The position numbers and the translations under genes were made by a program. A stretch of DNA of 64,000 bases. Origin: Actinobacillus equuli (GTDB lineage: Bacteria; Pseudomonadota; Gammaproteobacteria; Enterobacterales; Pasteurellaceae). The stretch spans positions 310,001 through 374,000 of the forward strand of contig NZ_LR134310.1 of assembly GCF_900636745.1 (NCBI RefSeq). Reading direction: 5' to 3'. Each line of letters opens with the position of its first letter. The first letter of the stretch is position 1. Shown here in pieces: positions 51,979 through 62,767 of the stretch. Under the pieces are notes generated by a model. The model did no database searches. It was not told the DNA's origin and was given only the letters and a program-made list of their open reading frames with translations.

Positions 51979-53289
51979 ATGACAATTTTAGCTTTAGGTA
52001 TTAACCATAAAACAGCATCGGTGAGTTTGCGAGGAAAAGTAGCGTTTGATGAAGTCAAACGTCAGCTGGCGTTCGAGCAAATTCAGCAGCGTGGTTTAGC
52101 CGAAAGCGTTGTTATCTTATCAACTTGTAACCGTACCGAACTCTATTTCCATCATTCGGAAATTACACCACAAGCAGAACATGAGGATAATCTCGCTTGG
52201 CGAGAACAATGTTTCGAATGGTTTGCCGAAATCCATCAACTTGATCACGCTGAATTACGTGAATGTATCTATTTCAAACAGAATTTTGAAGCCGCTCGTC
52301 ACTTAATGCAGGTAGCTTGCGGATTAGATTCACTAATTTTAGGCGAGCCACAAATTCTTGGCCAAGTAAAGCAAGCTTACCAAGACAGTGAGAATTTTTA
52401 TCAGTCACAAGGCACTCAAGTTTCGACCAAACTTTCTCGTTTATTCCAGCGTACTTTTTCAACCGCGAAGCGTGTTCGTTCTGAAACGGAAATCGGTTCA
52501 AGCGCAGTTTCTGTCGCTTATGCCGCTTGCGGTTTAGCTCGCCAAATTTTTGATAATTTCGGCAAACTGCGCTTCCTATTAGTCGGTGCTGGCGAAACCA
52601 TCGAATTAGTAGCACGTTATTTAATTCAACACGGTGCAAAAAATATTATGATTGCAAACCGTACTCACGTACGCGCGGAAATGTTAGCGGAACGTTTAGA
52701 AACGCAAATGCAAATTCTGTCACTCAGTGCGTTACAAATCGGTTTAAATCAGGCGGATGTGGTGATTAGCTCAACCGGAAGTCCGGATATGTTAATTAGC
52801 AAAGAAATGGTTGAGATTGCCCAAAAGCAACGCCAATTTGATCCAATGCTGTTAATTGATATTGCCGTGCCTCGTGATATTGATGAGAAAGCCGGTGAAC
52901 TGGATGCAGTCTATTCCTATAGTGTTGATGATTTGCAAAACATTATTCAACGCAATCTTGCCCAACGCCAACAAGCGGCAGAACAAGCGGCTGAAATCGT
53001 AGAACAGGAATGTAAAGCTTTCTTTGAATGGTTAAAACAACAGCAATCCAGCGATTTAATTAAACGCTATCGCCAAGATGCCGAACAAACTCGCCAAGAA
53101 CTACTCAATAAAGCGATGCAAGCGATTAGCGCAGGGCAAGATGCAGAGAAAGTCTTAAATGAATTGAGTTATAAACTGACTAACAGCTTATTACATGTAC
53201 CTACTCAAGCCCTCCAAGCAATGGCGAAAAGCGGTAATTCCAAAGGCCTACAATGTTTCTCTAAAGCCCTAAAATTAGAAGAACAGTAA
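51979..53289 (+). CDS. hemA: Glutamyl-tRNA reductase
   Basis: A 436-residue enzyme (E. coli 418) reducing glutamyl-tRNA to glutamate-1-semialdehyde, the first committed step of haem synthesis. The catalytic cysteine sits in [11 protein letters not shown] near residue 50; the NADPH domain has [16 protein letters not shown] near 190 and ISSTGSPD near 255; the C-terminal part is the dimerisation helix. ATG 51979 matches the family start [13 protein letters not shown], so an upstream GTG at 51967 is not used. An uptake-word terminator follows. Confidence 0.96.
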   Translation: MTILALGINHKTASVSLRGKVAFDEVKRQLAFEQIQQRGLAESVVILSTCNRTELYFHHSEITPQAEHEDNLAWREQCFEWFAEIHQLDHAELRECIYFKQNFEAARHLMQVACGLDSLILGEPQILGQVKQAYQDSENFYQSQGTQVSTKLSRLFQRTFSTAKRVRSETEIGSSAVSVAYAACGLARQIFDNFGKLRFLLVGAGETIELVARYLIQHGAKNIMIANRTHVRAEMLAERLETQMQILSLSALQIGLNQADVVISSTGSPDMLISKEMVEIAQKQRQFDPMLLIDIAVPRDIDEKAGELDAVYSYSVDDLQNIIQRNLAQRQQAAEQAAEIVEQECKAFFEWLKQQQSSDLIKRYRQDAEQTRQELLNKAMQAISAGQDAEKVLNELSYKLTNSLLHVPTQALQAMAKSGNSKGLQCFSKALKLEEQ

Positions 53290-53309
53290 CAACTCAGAAA
53301 TTCAAACAA

Positions 53310-53360
53310 ACAAGCGGTCGATTTTCGGTAAAATTTTGCAGAAAATCGACCGCTTGTTTT
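53310..53360 (+). terminator. Uptake-word hairpin terminator after hemA
   Basis: ACAAGCGGTCGATTTTC pairs perfectly with GAAAATCGACCGCTTGT (53341-53357), and TTT follows. It is a 17-bp stem made of two uptake words. Confidence 0.85.
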
Positions 53361-53450
53361 CGATCCTTTTTCCGTTCTCAATGCTTTTAGTATATAATAT
53401 GACGATTTTGCGACTCGCAAAGACAGAATTTTTAGAAGGACAGAATAATA

Positions 53451-54968
53451 ATGACTCCAGTTGTTGCCCTTGTCGGCAGACCGAATGTGGGTAAATCCAC
53501 TTTATTTAACCGCTTAACCCGTACGCGCGATGCGTTGGTAGCGGACTTTCCGGGGCTAACTCGTGACCGTAAATACGGTCATGCGAATATCGCCGGTTAT
53601 GATTTTATCGTAGTTGATACCGGTGGTATCGACGGTACGGAAGAAGGTGTTGAAGAAAAAATGGCGGAACAATCGCTACTCGCGATTGAAGAAGCGGATG
53701 TTGTACTTTTCTTAGTTGATGCACGTGCCGGCTTACTGCCTGCGGATATCGGTATCGCTCAATATTTACGTCAGCGTGAAAAAACTACCGTGGTGGTAGC
53801 AAACAAAACGGACGGTATTGATGCGGATTCACATTGTGCGGAATTTTATCAATTAGGCTTAGGTGAAGTTGAACAAATCGCAGCGGCACAAGGCCGTGGC
53901 GTAACACAACTTATCGAACAAGTATTAGCGCCATTAGGCGAGCAATTAAATGCGGATCAAGCGGTCGAAAACGAGGAAGATTCTGCAAATGAAGAAGCGG
54001 ATGAATGGGATACCGATTTCGACTTTGATAATGAAGAAGATACCGCATTACTTGACGAAGTATTAGCAGACGAAAGTGAATCGATTGAAGATAAAAACAT
54101 CAAGATTGCTATCGTCGGTCGTCCGAATGTGGGGAAATCGACCTTAACCAACCGTATTCTCGGCGAAGAACGTGTAGTAGTTTACGATATGCCGGGTACG
54201 ACACGTGATTCAATCTATATTCCGATGGAGCGTGACGGTCAGCAATATACGATTATTGATACCGCCGGCGTACGTAAACGTGGTAAGGTCAATTTAGCGG
54301 TGGAAAAATTCTCCGTGATTAAAACCCTACAAGCAATTCAAGATGCGAACGTAGTATTACTTACCATTGATGCGCGTGAAGGCATTTCTGATCAAGATTT
54401 ATCATTACTTGGCTTTATTCTGAATGCCGGTCGTTCACTTGTGATCGTCGTTAATAAATGGGACGGCTTATCACAAGATATTAAAGATCAAGTGAAATCC
54501 GAATTAGATCGCCGTTTAGACTTTATCGATTTCGCTCGTGTGCATTTTATTTCTGCATTACACGGTTCAGGCGTAGGTAACTTATTTGACTCTGTAAAAG
54601 AAGCCTACGCTTGTGCGACACAGAAAACATCAACTTCAATGCTGACACGTATTTTACGTATGGCAGCGGATGAGCATCAGCCGCCGTTAGTAAACGGTCG
54701 CCGTGTGAAATTAAAATACGCTCACCCGGGTGGTTATAATCCGCCGATTATCGTGATTCACGGTAATCAAGTCGAAAAATTAGCAGATTCTTATAAACGT
54801 TATTTAAGTAATTACTTCCGTAAGAGCTTGAAAATTATCGGTTCACCGATCCGTATTCAGTTCCAAGAAGGGAATAACCCGTTTGCGGGTAAGAAAAATA
54901 AACTTACGCCAAACCAATTACGTAAACGTAAACGCTTGATGAAGTTTATTAAGAAAAGTAAGAAATAA
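53451..54968 (+). CDS. der: Ribosome-assembly GTPase Der (EngA)
   Basis: A 505-residue protein with two successive G domains. G1 occurs twice as GRPNVGKST (near 8 and near 222), with DTGG near 56, NKTD near 118, DTAG near 268 and NKWD near 333. A KH-like C-terminal domain follows ([15 protein letters not shown]). It helps 50S subunit assembly. The linker between the G domains (about 168-215) is a long acidic stretch rich in Glu and Asp. AGAAGGA precedes the ATG. Confidence 0.97.
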   Translation: MTPVVALVGRPNVGKSTLFNRLTRTRDALVADFPGLTRDRKYGHANIAGYDFIVVDTGGIDGTEEGVEEKMAEQSLLAIEEADVVLFLVDARAGLLPADIGIAQYLRQREKTTVVVANKTDGIDADSHCAEFYQLGLGEVEQIAAAQGRGVTQLIEQVLAPLGEQLNADQAVENEEDSANEEADEWDTDFDFDNEEDTALLDEVLADESESIEDKNIKIAIVGRPNVGKSTLTNRILGEERVVVYDMPGTTRDSIYIPMERDGQQYTIIDTAGVRKRGKVNLAVEKFSVIKTLQAIQDANVVLLTIDAREGISDQDLSLLGFILNAGRSLVIVVNKWDGLSQDIKDQVKSELDRRLDFIDFARVHFISALHGSGVGNLFDSVKEAYACATQKTSTSMLTRILRMAADEHQPPLVNGRRVKLKYAHPGGYNPPIIVIHGNQVEKLADSYKRYLSNYFRKSLKIIGSPIRIQFQEGNNPFAGKKNKLTPNQLRKRKRLMKFIKKSKK

Positions 54969-54993
54969 TTAGACAAATCTCTCCCTTATATTA

Positions 54994-55056
54994 GCGCCCG
55001 TCTTTGACGGGTGTTATGACTGAACAAGGTTTAAGGCACTCGTCACAGACGAGCGC
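54994..55056. repeat. Two inverted copies of a 20-base palindromic element
   Basis: GCGCCCGTCTTTGACGGGTG (54994-55013) and, in the opposite direction, CACTCGTCACAGACGAGCGC (55037-55056). Each copy is itself a hairpin, and the two are near reverse complements, so the gap between der and hldE holds nested palindromes. Confidence 0.6.
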
Positions 55057-55080
55057 CGTCATTTAATTGAGAAATTAACT

Positions 55081-56511
55081 ATGATGATGCAATACTCTCC
55101 GAAATTTAATAACGCTAAAGTACTTGTACTTGGCGATGTGATGTTAGACCGTTACTGGTTTGGTGCGACAAACCGTATTTCTCCGGAAGCGCCTGTGCCG
55201 GTGGTAAAAGTACAAGATATCGAAGAACGTGCCGGTGGCGCAGCGAATGTGGCAATGAACATTGCCAGCCTTGGTGTACCGGTCGCCCTTCACGGTTTAA
55301 TCGGGCAAGATGATGCCGGCCGTGCTTTAGATAAATTACTCAATTCACATAATATCCAAAACCACTGTGTTGCATTGGATTCACACCCAACCATCACCAA
55401 ATTGCGTATTCTGTCACGCCATCAACAACTATTACGTTTAGATTTCGAAGAAGGCTTTCATCATGTCGCAAGCGATTCTCTACTTGCAAAACTTGAGCAA
55501 GAAATTACCGCTTATGGTGCATTAATCTTATCAGATTACGGTAAAGGTACACTTGAATCAGTACAACAAATGATTCAAATGGCACGTAAAGCCGGCGTAC
55601 CAACACTCATTGACCCGAAAGGTACCGATTTTGAGCGTTATCGCGGTGCAACGCTCTTAACACCGAATATGTCTGAATTCGAAGCGGTAGTTGGCCACTG
55701 TAAAGATGACGATGAAATCGTAGAGAAAGGCTTAAGACTGATTGCTGACTTCGAATTAACTGCATTATTAGTGACTCGCTCGGAAAAAGGAATGACGTTA
55801 CTACGTCCAAACCAAGCACCATTCCATTTACCAACCCAAGCGAAAGAAGTTTATGACGTAACCGGTGCTGGCGACACGGTGATCAGTGTGCTTGCCACTG
55901 CGATTGCTGACGGTCGCCCTTATGAAGAAGCCTGTTATTTAGCGAATGCAGCAGCTGGGCTCGTTGTGGGTAAATTAGGTACTTCAACCGTCACGCCAAC
56001 TGAGTTGGAAAATGCCATTCATCACCGTGAAGAAACCGGCTTCGGGATTTTAGCGGAAGACGAATTAAAACGTGCGGTAGAACAAGCAAAACAACGTGGT
56101 GAGAAAATTGTAATGACCAACGGCTGTTTTGATATTTTGCACCCGGGTCACGTTTCTTATTTAGAAAATGCACGTAAATTAGGTGATCGTTTAATCGTAG
56201 CGGTAAATACCGATGAATCGGTAAAACGCTTAAAAGGTGAATCTCGCCCGATTAACGATTTAAGCGCTCGTATGGCGGTACTTGCCGGTTTAGCTTCTGT
56301 GGATTGGGTAGTACCTTTTGCGGAAGATACGCCTCAACGTCTTATCGGTGAAATCTTACCTAACTTATTAGTCAAAGGCGGTGATTATAAACCTGAAGAG
56401 ATTGCCGGCAGTCAAGAAGTTTGGGCAAATGGCGGTGAAGTCAAAGTATTAAATTTTGAGAACGGTTGTTCAACAACAAACGTGATCAAGAAAATTCAGG
56501 CATCAAAATAA
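55081..56511 (+). CDS. hldE: Bifunctional heptose-7-phosphate kinase / heptose-1-phosphate adenylyltransferase
   Basis: A 476-residue fusion that makes ADP-heptose for the LPS inner core. The ribokinase-like half (1-318) shows [11 protein letters not shown] near 15, [14 protein letters not shown] near 52 and the kinase base in [10 protein letters not shown] near 261. The nucleotidyltransferase half has [16 protein letters not shown] near 345. It aligns end to end with E. coli HldE (477). Three ATGs stand together at 55081; the first is taken. pyrR follows 16 bases later and may be co-transcribed. Confidence 0.96.
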   Translation: MMMQYSPKFNNAKVLVLGDVMLDRYWFGATNRISPEAPVPVVKVQDIEERAGGAANVAMNIASLGVPVALHGLIGQDDAGRALDKLLNSHNIQNHCVALDSHPTITKLRILSRHQQLLRLDFEEGFHHVASDSLLAKLEQEITAYGALILSDYGKGTLESVQQMIQMARKAGVPTLIDPKGTDFERYRGATLLTPNMSEFEAVVGHCKDDDEIVEKGLRLIADFELTALLVTRSEKGMTLLRPNQAPFHLPTQAKEVYDVTGAGDTVISVLATAIADGRPYEEACYLANAAAGLVVGKLGTSTVTPTELENAIHHREETGFGILAEDELKRAVEQAKQRGEKIVMTNGCFDILHPGHVSYLENARKLGDRLIVAVNTDESVKRLKGESRPINDLSARMAVLAGLASVDWVVPFAEDTPQRLIGEILPNLLVKGGDYKPEEIAGSQEVWANGGEVKVLNFENGCSTTNVIKKIQASK

Positions 56512-56527
56512 GTGTTCTTACTCTATA

Positions 56528-57067
56528 ATGGAAAAAATTATTATTGATGCCGAACAGTTTCAGCGTACGATATCTCGAATTTCTCATCAAATTATCGAAA
56601 AGCATGCTTCATTGGATAATTTAGTTTTAGTCGGAATAAAACGTCGTGGCGCTGAAATTGCCGAAATGTTACAAAAAAGGATATCGGAACTCTCGCAAAC
56701 AGAATTACCGTTAATGGCGTTAGATATTACCTTCTACCGTGATGATTTGAATTTTATTCATCAAGATCCGATTTATACCGGTGCGGAAGATCAGGTTGAT
56801 ATTGAAGGCAAAAATGTGATTCTGATTGATGATGTGCTCTTTACCGGACGGACAATTCGAGCAGCATTAGATGCCTTATTAGATTTCGGGCGGGCAACTC
56901 GTATAGAACTCGTTATTCTAGTGGATAGAGGACATCGAGAATTACCGATTCGAGCTGACTATGTCGGGAAAAATATCCCGACCGCTCGTAATGAACAAGT
57001 CCAAGTAAGGACTCAACATTATGACGGCGTAAATCAAGTCGCTTTAATTCGAGCAAATAACGAATAA
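56528..57067 (+). CDS. pyrR: PyrR: pyrimidine regulatory protein / uracil phosphoribosyltransferase
   Basis: A 179-residue PRTase-fold protein with the PRPP-binding loop VILIDDVLFTGRTIRAAL near 97-114 and the PyrR signature ELVILVDRGHRELPIRADYVGKNIPTA. In Gram-positive bacteria PyrR binds pyr mRNA and lowers transcription when UMP is high, and it also forms UMP from uracil. A separate upp gene lies at 59145, so enzymatic redundancy points to a regulatory role, but no pyr operon is in the window. Gammaproteobacterial PyrR is limited to some lineages, such as Haemophilus. Confidence 0.88.
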   Translation: MEKIIIDAEQFQRTISRISHQIIEKHASLDNLVLVGIKRRGAEIAEMLQKRISELSQTELPLMALDITFYRDDLNFIHQDPIYTGAEDQVDIEGKNVILIDDVLFTGRTIRAALDALLDFGRATRIELVILVDRGHRELPIRADYVGKNIPTARNEQVQVRTQHYDGVNQVALIRANNE

Positions 57068-57150
57068 AACAACGTTCCGTATGAACCTTTTTTCTGAATT
57101 TTGCTCTAATAGACTTTAGGGCTTATCTTTAACTTTAAGGGAATTCACAA

Positions 57151-58095
57151 ATGAAATTAATCTCTGCAAAATCATTATTACTCACATTGGTTGCAGCAGT
57201 CGGTATTTCACAATCTGCAATGGCATGGGAAGAACGTGTTGTCGCAACTGTGGACGGTGTACCGGTGATGGAAAGCGAAGTGCAACGTTTACTTGGTAAA
57301 AATGCTACGGAAGCACAGCACAAAGCCGCTGTTGAACAGGCTATTGATGATGTTCTTATTCAAAAAGCCGTCAAAGAAGCCGGTGTCAAAGTCAATTATG
57401 CTCACGTAGATCAAGCGATCGAGCAAATTGCAGCTCGTAATGGTATTACCTACGGTCAATTACTGGATGCGTTAGACTATCAAGGCATTACATTAAATCA
57501 ATACCGTCAACAAATTGCTCAACAAATGGCAATGGAACAAGTGCGTAATATTAGCATTGGAAAATCAATCCAAGTTCAGCCACAGGACGTTCAAGCACGT
57601 GCGCAAGAATTATTAGCACAAGATAAAGCAAGCGGTAAATTAAAAACTGTGACCGGCAATCAATACCGTATTAGTCATATTTTGCTAAAAACAACACCGG
57701 TACTCAATGACGCAAAAGCTAAAGCAAAATTAGCGCAAATTACCGCAGATATTAATGCAGGTAAAACAACTTTTGAGCAAGCGGCGAAATTAAATTCTGT
57801 TGATTATGTTTCTGCAGCAGACGGTGGCGATTTAGGGTATAATTTCTTAGATATTTACGATCCTGCATTTGCTAAAGCGGCAAGCACTGCAAAACAAGAT
57901 CAAATTACTGCGCCGTTCAAATCTCAGTTTGGTTGGCATATTCTTAAAGTAACCGGTAGCCAACAAGGCGACCGCACTGAAGATGCATATCACCAGCGCG
58001 CTTATGAGCAATTAGTTGATAAGCAAGCGCAAGAAGCCTCTAGAGACTGGGTGAAAGCGTTAAGAAAAACAGCTAACGTTCAATACGTTAAATAA
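57151..58095 (+). CDS. surA: Periplasmic chaperone/peptidyl-prolyl isomerase, SurA type with one PPIase domain
   Basis: A 314-residue exported protein. The signal peptide ends at AMAWEERVVATVDG, and the mature start VVATVDGVPVMESEV is the SurA N-terminal chaperone module. Only one parvulin domain follows (ISHILLKT near 172, DGGDLGYN near 225, FGWHILKV near 265), whereas E. coli SurA (428) has two. It helps outer membrane proteins fold. The next gene is rsmA; surA-rsmA adjacency is as in E. coli, where pdxA lies between them. AAGGGAA precedes the ATG. Confidence 0.88.
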   Translation: MKLISAKSLLLTLVAAVGISQSAMAWEERVVATVDGVPVMESEVQRLLGKNATEAQHKAAVEQAIDDVLIQKAVKEAGVKVNYAHVDQAIEQIAARNGITYGQLLDALDYQGITLNQYRQQIAQQMAMEQVRNISIGKSIQVQPQDVQARAQELLAQDKASGKLKTVTGNQYRISHILLKTTPVLNDAKAKAKLAQITADINAGKTTFEQAAKLNSVDYVSAADGGDLGYNFLDIYDPAFAKAASTAKQDQITAPFKSQFGWHILKVTGSQQGDRTEDAYHQRAYEQLVDKQAQEASRDWVKALRKTANVQYVK

Positions 58096-58100
58096 TTTTT

Positions 58101-58127
58101 GAGAACCTCGCGACTGCGAGGTTCTTT
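58101..58127 (+). terminator. Terminator after surA
   Basis: AGAACCTCGC (58101-58110), a 4-base loop and GCGAGGTTCT (58115-58124), then TT. It could reduce but not abolish read-through into rsmA. Confidence 0.75.
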
Positions 58128-58148
58128 CCTTATTTCTAAAGAGTAAAA

Positions 58149-59018
58149 ATGAGTTCTCCAAATTCTAAAAAACACTTAGGTCATACCGCTCGTAAGCGTT
58201 TCGGCCAAAACTTCCTACACGATATGAATGTTATCCATAATATCGTGTCTGCCATCAACCCTAAAAATGGTCAATTTTTACTTGAGATTGGTCCGGGTTT
58301 AGGTGCGTTAACCGAACCTGTTGCTGAGCAAGTGGATAAATTAACGGTTGTTGAGTTAGACCGAGATCTTGCCGAGCGTTTACGTCATCACCCGTTCTTA
58401 AATCACAAATTAACGATTATCGAACAAGATGCGTTACGTTTTAATTTCCGTGAATATTTTGAAAGCCTTGAATTAAAAGAAGGCGAAGGTGTTCGAGTAT
58501 TCGGTAACTTACCGTATAACATTTCAACACCGTTAATGTTCCACTTATTCAAATTCCATGATTTGATTCAAGATATGCACTTTATGTTGCAAAAAGAAGT
58601 GGTAAAACGTTTATGTGCAGCACCAAATAGTAAAGCGTATGGTCGTTTAACCATTATGGCGCAATATTATTGTCAAGTAATGCCTGTATTAGAAGTGCCG
58701 CCGACTGCATTTAAACCGGCACCAAAAGTAGATTCTGCCGTGGTACGTTTAATGCCGCATAAAGTATTACCGCATCCGGTGAAAGATGTGTATTGGTTAA
58801 ACCGTGTCACTACACAAGCATTCAACCAACGCCGTAAAACCTTACGTAATGCTCTATCAACCTTATTTAGTCCCGAGCAATTAGAAGCGCTGAATATCGA
58901 CCTAAACGCACGTGCGGAAAACTTAAGCATTGCGGACTATGCTCGGTTAGCTAACTGGTTATATGACAATCCTCCGGCAGTGGATAATCAAGAAGAAATC
59001 GTTGACGAAGATATTTAG
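58149..59018 (+). CDS. rsmA: 16S rRNA dimethyladenosine transferase RsmA (KsgA)
   Basis: A 289-residue SAM methyltransferase (E. coli 273) adding two methyl groups to A1518 and A1519 of 16S rRNA. Landmarks are [10 protein letters not shown] near 17, [14 protein letters not shown] near 45, the NLPY motif in [12 protein letters not shown] near 122 and [13 protein letters not shown] near 193. The C-terminal tail is longer and acidic. Loss of this modification gives kasugamycin resistance in relatives. It lies behind surA. Confidence 0.97.
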   Translation: MSSPNSKKHLGHTARKRFGQNFLHDMNVIHNIVSAINPKNGQFLLEIGPGLGALTEPVAEQVDKLTVVELDRDLAERLRHHPFLNHKLTIIEQDALRFNFREYFESLELKEGEGVRVFGNLPYNISTPLMFHLFKFHDLIQDMHFMLQKEVVKRLCAAPNSKAYGRLTIMAQYYCQVMPVLEVPPTAFKPAPKVDSAVVRLMPHKVLPHPVKDVYWLNRVTTQAFNQRRKTLRNALSTLFSPEQLEALNIDLNARAENLSIADYARLANWLYDNPPAVDNQEEIVDEDI

Positions 59019-59023
59019 CCTTA

Positions 59024-59132
59024 AGCAAGCGGTTAAATTTGTAAAACATTTTGCAAATCAGACCGCTTGTTACAAGATAAATAATTTTGTAGATATAAAA
59101 AAACCTAAGATTTCTCTTAGGTTTTTTTATCT
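59024..59132 (+). terminator. Double hairpin between rsmA and upp: uptake-word pair and terminator
   Basis: An imperfect uptake-word pair (CAAGCGGTTAAATTTG 59026-59041; CAAATCAGACCGCTTG 59054-59069) is followed by a perfect terminator AAACCTAAGA-TTTC-TCTTAGGTTT with T-run (to 59132). The latter also serves upp from the other side. Confidence 0.85.
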
Positions 59133-59144
59133 TTTTACCGAAAA

Positions 59145-59771
59145 TTATTTTGTACCGAAAATCTTATCACCGGCATCACCAAGCCCTGGAACAATATAAC
59201 CATGCTCATTTAGGTGGCTGTCAATTGAAGCGGTGAATAATTCTACATCCGGGTGTGCAGCTTCTAACGCTTTAATCCCTTCCGGAGCCGCAACAAGCAC
59301 AAGCACTTTAATTTGTTTACAACCTGCTTTTTTCAATAAATCAATGGTTGCAATCATTGAACCGCCGGTCGCTAACATTGGATCCACAATAATCGCTAAG
59401 CGCTCTTCTACATCATTTGCTAACTTAGTGAAATACGGTACCGGTTCTAACGTTTCTTCATTACGGTAGATACCAACTACACTGATACGAGCACTTGGGA
59501 TATGTTCCAATACACCGTCCATCATACCTAGGCCTGCACGTAAAATCGGTACCACTGTTACTTTTTTACCTTTAATACGCTCAACTTCGACCTTACCACA
59601 CCAACCGTCAATTTCTACTAATTCTGTTTCAAGATCAGTTGTCGCTTCGTATGTTAATAAACTACCCACTTCTGTCGCTAATGCACGGAAATCTTTGGTA
59701 TTAATATCCGCTGCTCGCATTAAGCCTAATTTATGTTTTACTAATGGATGTTTAACTTCTACAATTTTCAT
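59145..59771 (-). CDS. upp: Uracil phosphoribosyltransferase
   Basis: A 208-residue salvage enzyme (E. coli 208) making UMP from uracil and PRPP. It has [12 protein letters not shown] at the start, [13 protein letters not shown] near 77, the PRPP loop [15 protein letters not shown] near 129 and [11 protein letters not shown] at the end. AGGAGCCACAA precedes the ATG. It is not linked to uraA here. Confidence 0.98.
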   Translation of the reverse strand: MKIVEVKHPLVKHKLGLMRAADINTKDFRALATEVGSLLTYEATTDLETELVEIDGWCGKVEVERIKGKKVTVVPILRAGLGMMDGVLEHIPSARISVVGIYRNEETLEPVPYFTKLANDVEERLAIIVDPMLATGGSMIATIDLLKKAGCKQIKVLVLVAAPEGIKALEAAHPDVELFTASIDSHLNEHGYIVPGLGDAGDKIFGTK

Positions 59772-59837
59772 TTGTGGCTCCTAAGCATTTAAATGCTAAC
59801 TTATTATAAGCAGGGCTGCCCCTGCCTTTCCTAAAAC

Positions 59838-61523
59838 TTATACGCTTTGTACTTTCGCTAATTCTTCATCTCGCAATACTCGTCGTAAAATCTTACCGAC
59901 ATTGCTCTTCGGTAATTCATCACGGAACTCAATTTCACGAGGAATCTTATAGCCGGTGAGATACTGGCGGCAATAACTACGCAATTCTTCACGTGTTAAG
60001 CTCTCATCTTTTTTAGTAACAAAGATTTTAATTGCTTCACCTGATGCTTTACTTGGTACGCCAATTGCAACCACTTCGTTTACTTTCGGGTTATGCGCAA
60101 CAACATCTTCGATCTCATTCGGATATACATTGAAACCGGAAACAATAATCATATCTTTTTTACGATCAACAATGCGTAAATTCAGATCTTCACCCATCAC
60201 AACGATATCGCCTGTTGCCATCCAACCATCTTTTAAAACATCTGCCGTATCTTCCGGACGCTGCCAATAGCCTTTCATTACCTGAGGACCTTTCACTAAA
60301 AGCTCGCCTCGTTCTCCCATTGGTACATCATGTCCTTCATCATCGACAATACGAATATCGGTATTCGGTACAGGGATCCCAATCGAGCCGGTATGTTCAG
60401 TAGAGTCCGAGCGTGTTGCCGCAATCAATGGCGAGCATTCAGTCATGCCATAACCTTCAATAATATGGCTACCGGTTAACTCATGCCAACGTTTTGCAAC
60501 TGCAGATTGAATTGCCGCGCCGCCACCTACACTCAATTTTAAATTTGAGAAATCAACTTCTTTGAAGTTTTCATTATTCAATAATGCATTAAATAATGTA
60601 TTTACACCAGTTAGAGCAACAAAACGATATTTTTTTAATTCTTTGACGAATCCGGGAATATCTCGAGGATTCGTAATCAATAAGCCTGTTACCCCAAGCT
60701 CAATAAACAGTAAGCAATTTACTGAAAGCGCAAAAACATGATAAAGCGGTAAAGGAATCACTGCAATACGCTCACGCGTATTCTTAAGTAACGGCTCGGC
60801 AACCCATTTTGCCTGTAGAACATTTGCAATCACACTACCATGCGTTAACATTGCGCCTTTGGCAACACCTGTCGTACCGCCGGTATATTGAAGAAACGCA
60901 AGATCGTCTTTATAAACCGTCGGCTTCACATACTGACGCTGTTTACCAATACTAAGTGCTTCTCGGAAACTAACTGCATGCGGTAATTTATATTTAGGTA
61001 CCAACTTTTTCACGTATTTCACGACAAAGTTTACCAATGTGCGTTTACCAAAAGAAAGCTGATCTCCCATACGAGTCAAGATCACATGTTTAACACTTGT
61101 ATCAAACACCACCTTTTCTAGCGTTGCGGCAAAGTTTGACACGATAACAATTGCTTTCGCACCACTATCATTTAATTGATGTTCAAGTTCTCTCGGAGTA
61201 TAAAGCGGATTGACGTTAACGACGACCAATCCCGCTCGTAATGCACCGAATAATGCTATTGGGTATTGCAATAAATTCGGCATCATTAATGCAATGCGTT
61301 CGCCTTTTTCTAGGCGTAATTCATTCTGTAAATAGGCGGCAAAAGCACGGCTACGCTCTTCCAACTTACGAAATGTCAATACTTTGCCCATATTAATATA
61401 TGCCGGCATATCCGGGTGCCTACGCACAGCTGATTCCAACATTTCAAGTAACGATTCATATTGATTAACATCAATAGTTTGAGCTGAACCTTCCGGGTAA
61501 TTTTTTAGCCAAATCTTATCCAT
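59838..61523 (-). CDS. fadD: Long-chain fatty acid-CoA ligase
   Basis: A 561-residue AMP-forming ligase, the same length as E. coli FadD. The AMP-binding motif [16 protein letters not shown] lies near residue 212, [10 protein letters not shown] near 358, DGWMATGDI near 435 and the [11 protein letters not shown]-terminal lysine near 540. It activates fatty acids at the inner membrane. The start overlaps nothing and has GTGGAGA. It follows rseC by 10 bases, so the two are probably co-transcribed. Pasteurellaceae often lack a full beta-oxidation set, so the product may go into lipids; that is inference. Confidence 0.94.
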   Translation of the reverse strand: MDKIWLKNYPEGSAQTIDVNQYESLLEMLESAVRRHPDMPAYINMGKVLTFRKLEERSRAFAAYLQNELRLEKGERIALMMPNLLQYPIALFGALRAGLVVVNVNPLYTPRELEHQLNDSGAKAIVIVSNFAATLEKVVFDTSVKHVILTRMGDQLSFGKRTLVNFVVKYVKKLVPKYKLPHAVSFREALSIGKQRQYVKPTVYKDDLAFLQYTGGTTGVAKGAMLTHGSVIANVLQAKWVAEPLLKNTRERIAVIPLPLYHVFALSVNCLLFIELGVTGLLITNPRDIPGFVKELKKYRFVALTGVNTLFNALLNNENFKEVDFSNLKLSVGGGAAIQSAVAKRWHELTGSHIIEGYGMTECSPLIAATRSDSTEHTGSIGIPVPNTDIRIVDDEGHDVPMGERGELLVKGPQVMKGYWQRPEDTADVLKDGWMATGDIVVMGEDLNLRIVDRKKDMIIVSGFNVYPNEIEDVVAHNPKVNEVVAIGVPSKASGEAIKIFVTKKDESLTREELRSYCRQYLTGYKIPREIEFRDELPKSNVGKILRRVLRDEELAKVQSV

Positions 61524-61533
61524 ATCGTCTCCA

Positions 61534-61962
61534 CTAAATCCGTCCTAGAAATACAGGTGTGAATTCACTTTCCCGTATTTTACTCATCATTTTTTTTATT
61601 CCGATAAAAGTTCCGCCCGTGCAAATACACATAGCCAAAACAACCCATAATTCATTTGTAAAAAGCTGAGAAAATCCGACCGCTGATAAAATGATTACGA
61701 ATAGCGGTACGGCATAGATCCAAAAAACACTACGTAGCAAGGTTTGCTCTGCTAGACCGATTCGAATTTGCTCGCCGACCGCAAGCGGTTCATTCACCTT
61801 TAATTCAAATTGCGGTGTAAATTTCTCTCCGGCTAAAGCAGATAACGATTTTGTTCCGCAACTTTCTTTTGCCGTACAACTACCACATGCGCTTTTAGCA
61901 CTACATTGCACAGTTGCTAGACCATTTCGATAACTCATTACTGTTGCAGTTTCAACCATCAT
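61534..61962 (-). CDS. rseC: SoxR-reducing/sigmaE-associated protein RseC
   Basis: A 142-residue inner membrane protein of the RseC/MucC family. The N-terminal part has the four-cysteine cluster [17 protein letters not shown] (about 21-37) and two membrane helices follow (about 78-120). E. coli RseC sits behind rpoE-rseA-rseB and is linked to reduction of the SoxR iron-sulfur cluster. The start at 61962 follows GGGGGA by 8 bases; the frame to 62043 adds an unlikely extension. Here it lies behind a terminator and before fadD, separated from rseA. Confidence 0.85.
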   Translation of the reverse strand: MMVETATVMSYRNGLATVQCSAKSACGSCTAKESCGTKSLSALAGEKFTPQFELKVNEPLAVGEQIRIGLAEQTLLRSVFWIYAVPLFVIILSAVGFSQLFTNELWVVLAMCICTGGTFIGIKKMMSKIRESEFTPVFLGRI

Positions 61963-62070
61963 TATTTTGTTCCCCCGCATTATGTACCTATCGCTGTTTC
62001 CATCCGAAGAATAAAAACGCTCTTTCTGTTTGATTCTAAACACTTAGAGGACAGAGGTCTGAATAGGTAA

Positions 62071-62129
62071 TAAAAAAGCGGTAAGATTGTAGCAAATTTT
62101 TACAAAAAATTCGCTAAATCTTACCGCTT
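62071..62129 (-). terminator. Uptake-word-like hairpin terminator between rseA and rseC
   Basis: AAGCGGTAAGATT (62076-62088) and AATCTTACCGCTT (62117-62129) pair perfectly. On the minus strand a run of six T follows. It should end the rpoE-rseA transcript. Confidence 0.85.
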
Positions 62130-62187
62130 AATTAGGCTAATAATTTAACCTGTTCAATAATGAAACGGAAATAATAAGTTCTCAAAC

Positions 62188-62748
62188 TTAATTTGCCTTT
62201 TTCATTTCACTATTTTCTACTGGTCCCATTGAAGAAGTATGTGCTTTTACTTTTTGCTCTTCCGACTTTAAACGATGTCGAGATTCATCCATAGAAGCAT
62301 CTTTTTCAGGCGCATTATAGCTTACCGGTCGAACCGAGTCGCTAAATGGCTGAGTCTGCAACACTGGTTGATCTGCTTGTGCGATATCATTATTGTCCGC
62401 CCCCATCATATTCACACCAAATACTGCAACTAAACAAACTGAAGCTGCAATACCTGCTTGCATAAGTGGCGTTCCCCAGCGTTTAAGCTTGAGCAACATA
62501 CCTTTTGGCTGCGGCTCATCCACTTTTACCGATGATGGAGATTCAATCTCTTCATTTTCAAGCAATGCTTCCATTTTTGCAGAGAAATCATCACCAAGAA
62601 TGATTTCCTCACCATGCATTACACTGCTAATTGCATGGTAGCTAGCCCATTTTTGCTTTAATTCAGGATCGTTACATAACTCATTGATAAACGCATCATC
62701 GACATTATGCCCATCCATAAAAGCTGATAGGGTTTCTCTTTGTTGCAT
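62188..62748 (-). CDS. rseA: Anti-sigmaE factor RseA
   Basis: A 186-residue anti-sigma factor (E. coli 216). The cytoplasmic N-terminal domain is typical (MQQRETLSAFMDGHN, ELCNDPELKQKWASYHAI), followed by one membrane helix near 100-118 (AGIAASVCLVAVFGVNMMG) and a short periplasmic tail. Stress-induced cleavage releases sigmaE. The start at 62748 fits the family; the frame to 62805 begins inside rpoE. It is 19 bases behind rpoE. Confidence 0.9.
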   Translation of the reverse strand: MQQRETLSAFMDGHNVDDAFINELCNDPELKQKWASYHAISSVMHGEEIILGDDFSAKMEALLENEEIESPSSVKVDEPQPKGMLLKLKRWGTPLMQAGIAASVCLVAVFGVNMMGADNNDIAQADQPVLQTQPFSDSVRPVSYNAPEKDASMDESRHRLKSEEQKVKAHTSSMGPVENSEMKKAN

Positions 62749-62767
62749 AATAAACTCCGATTGAATC

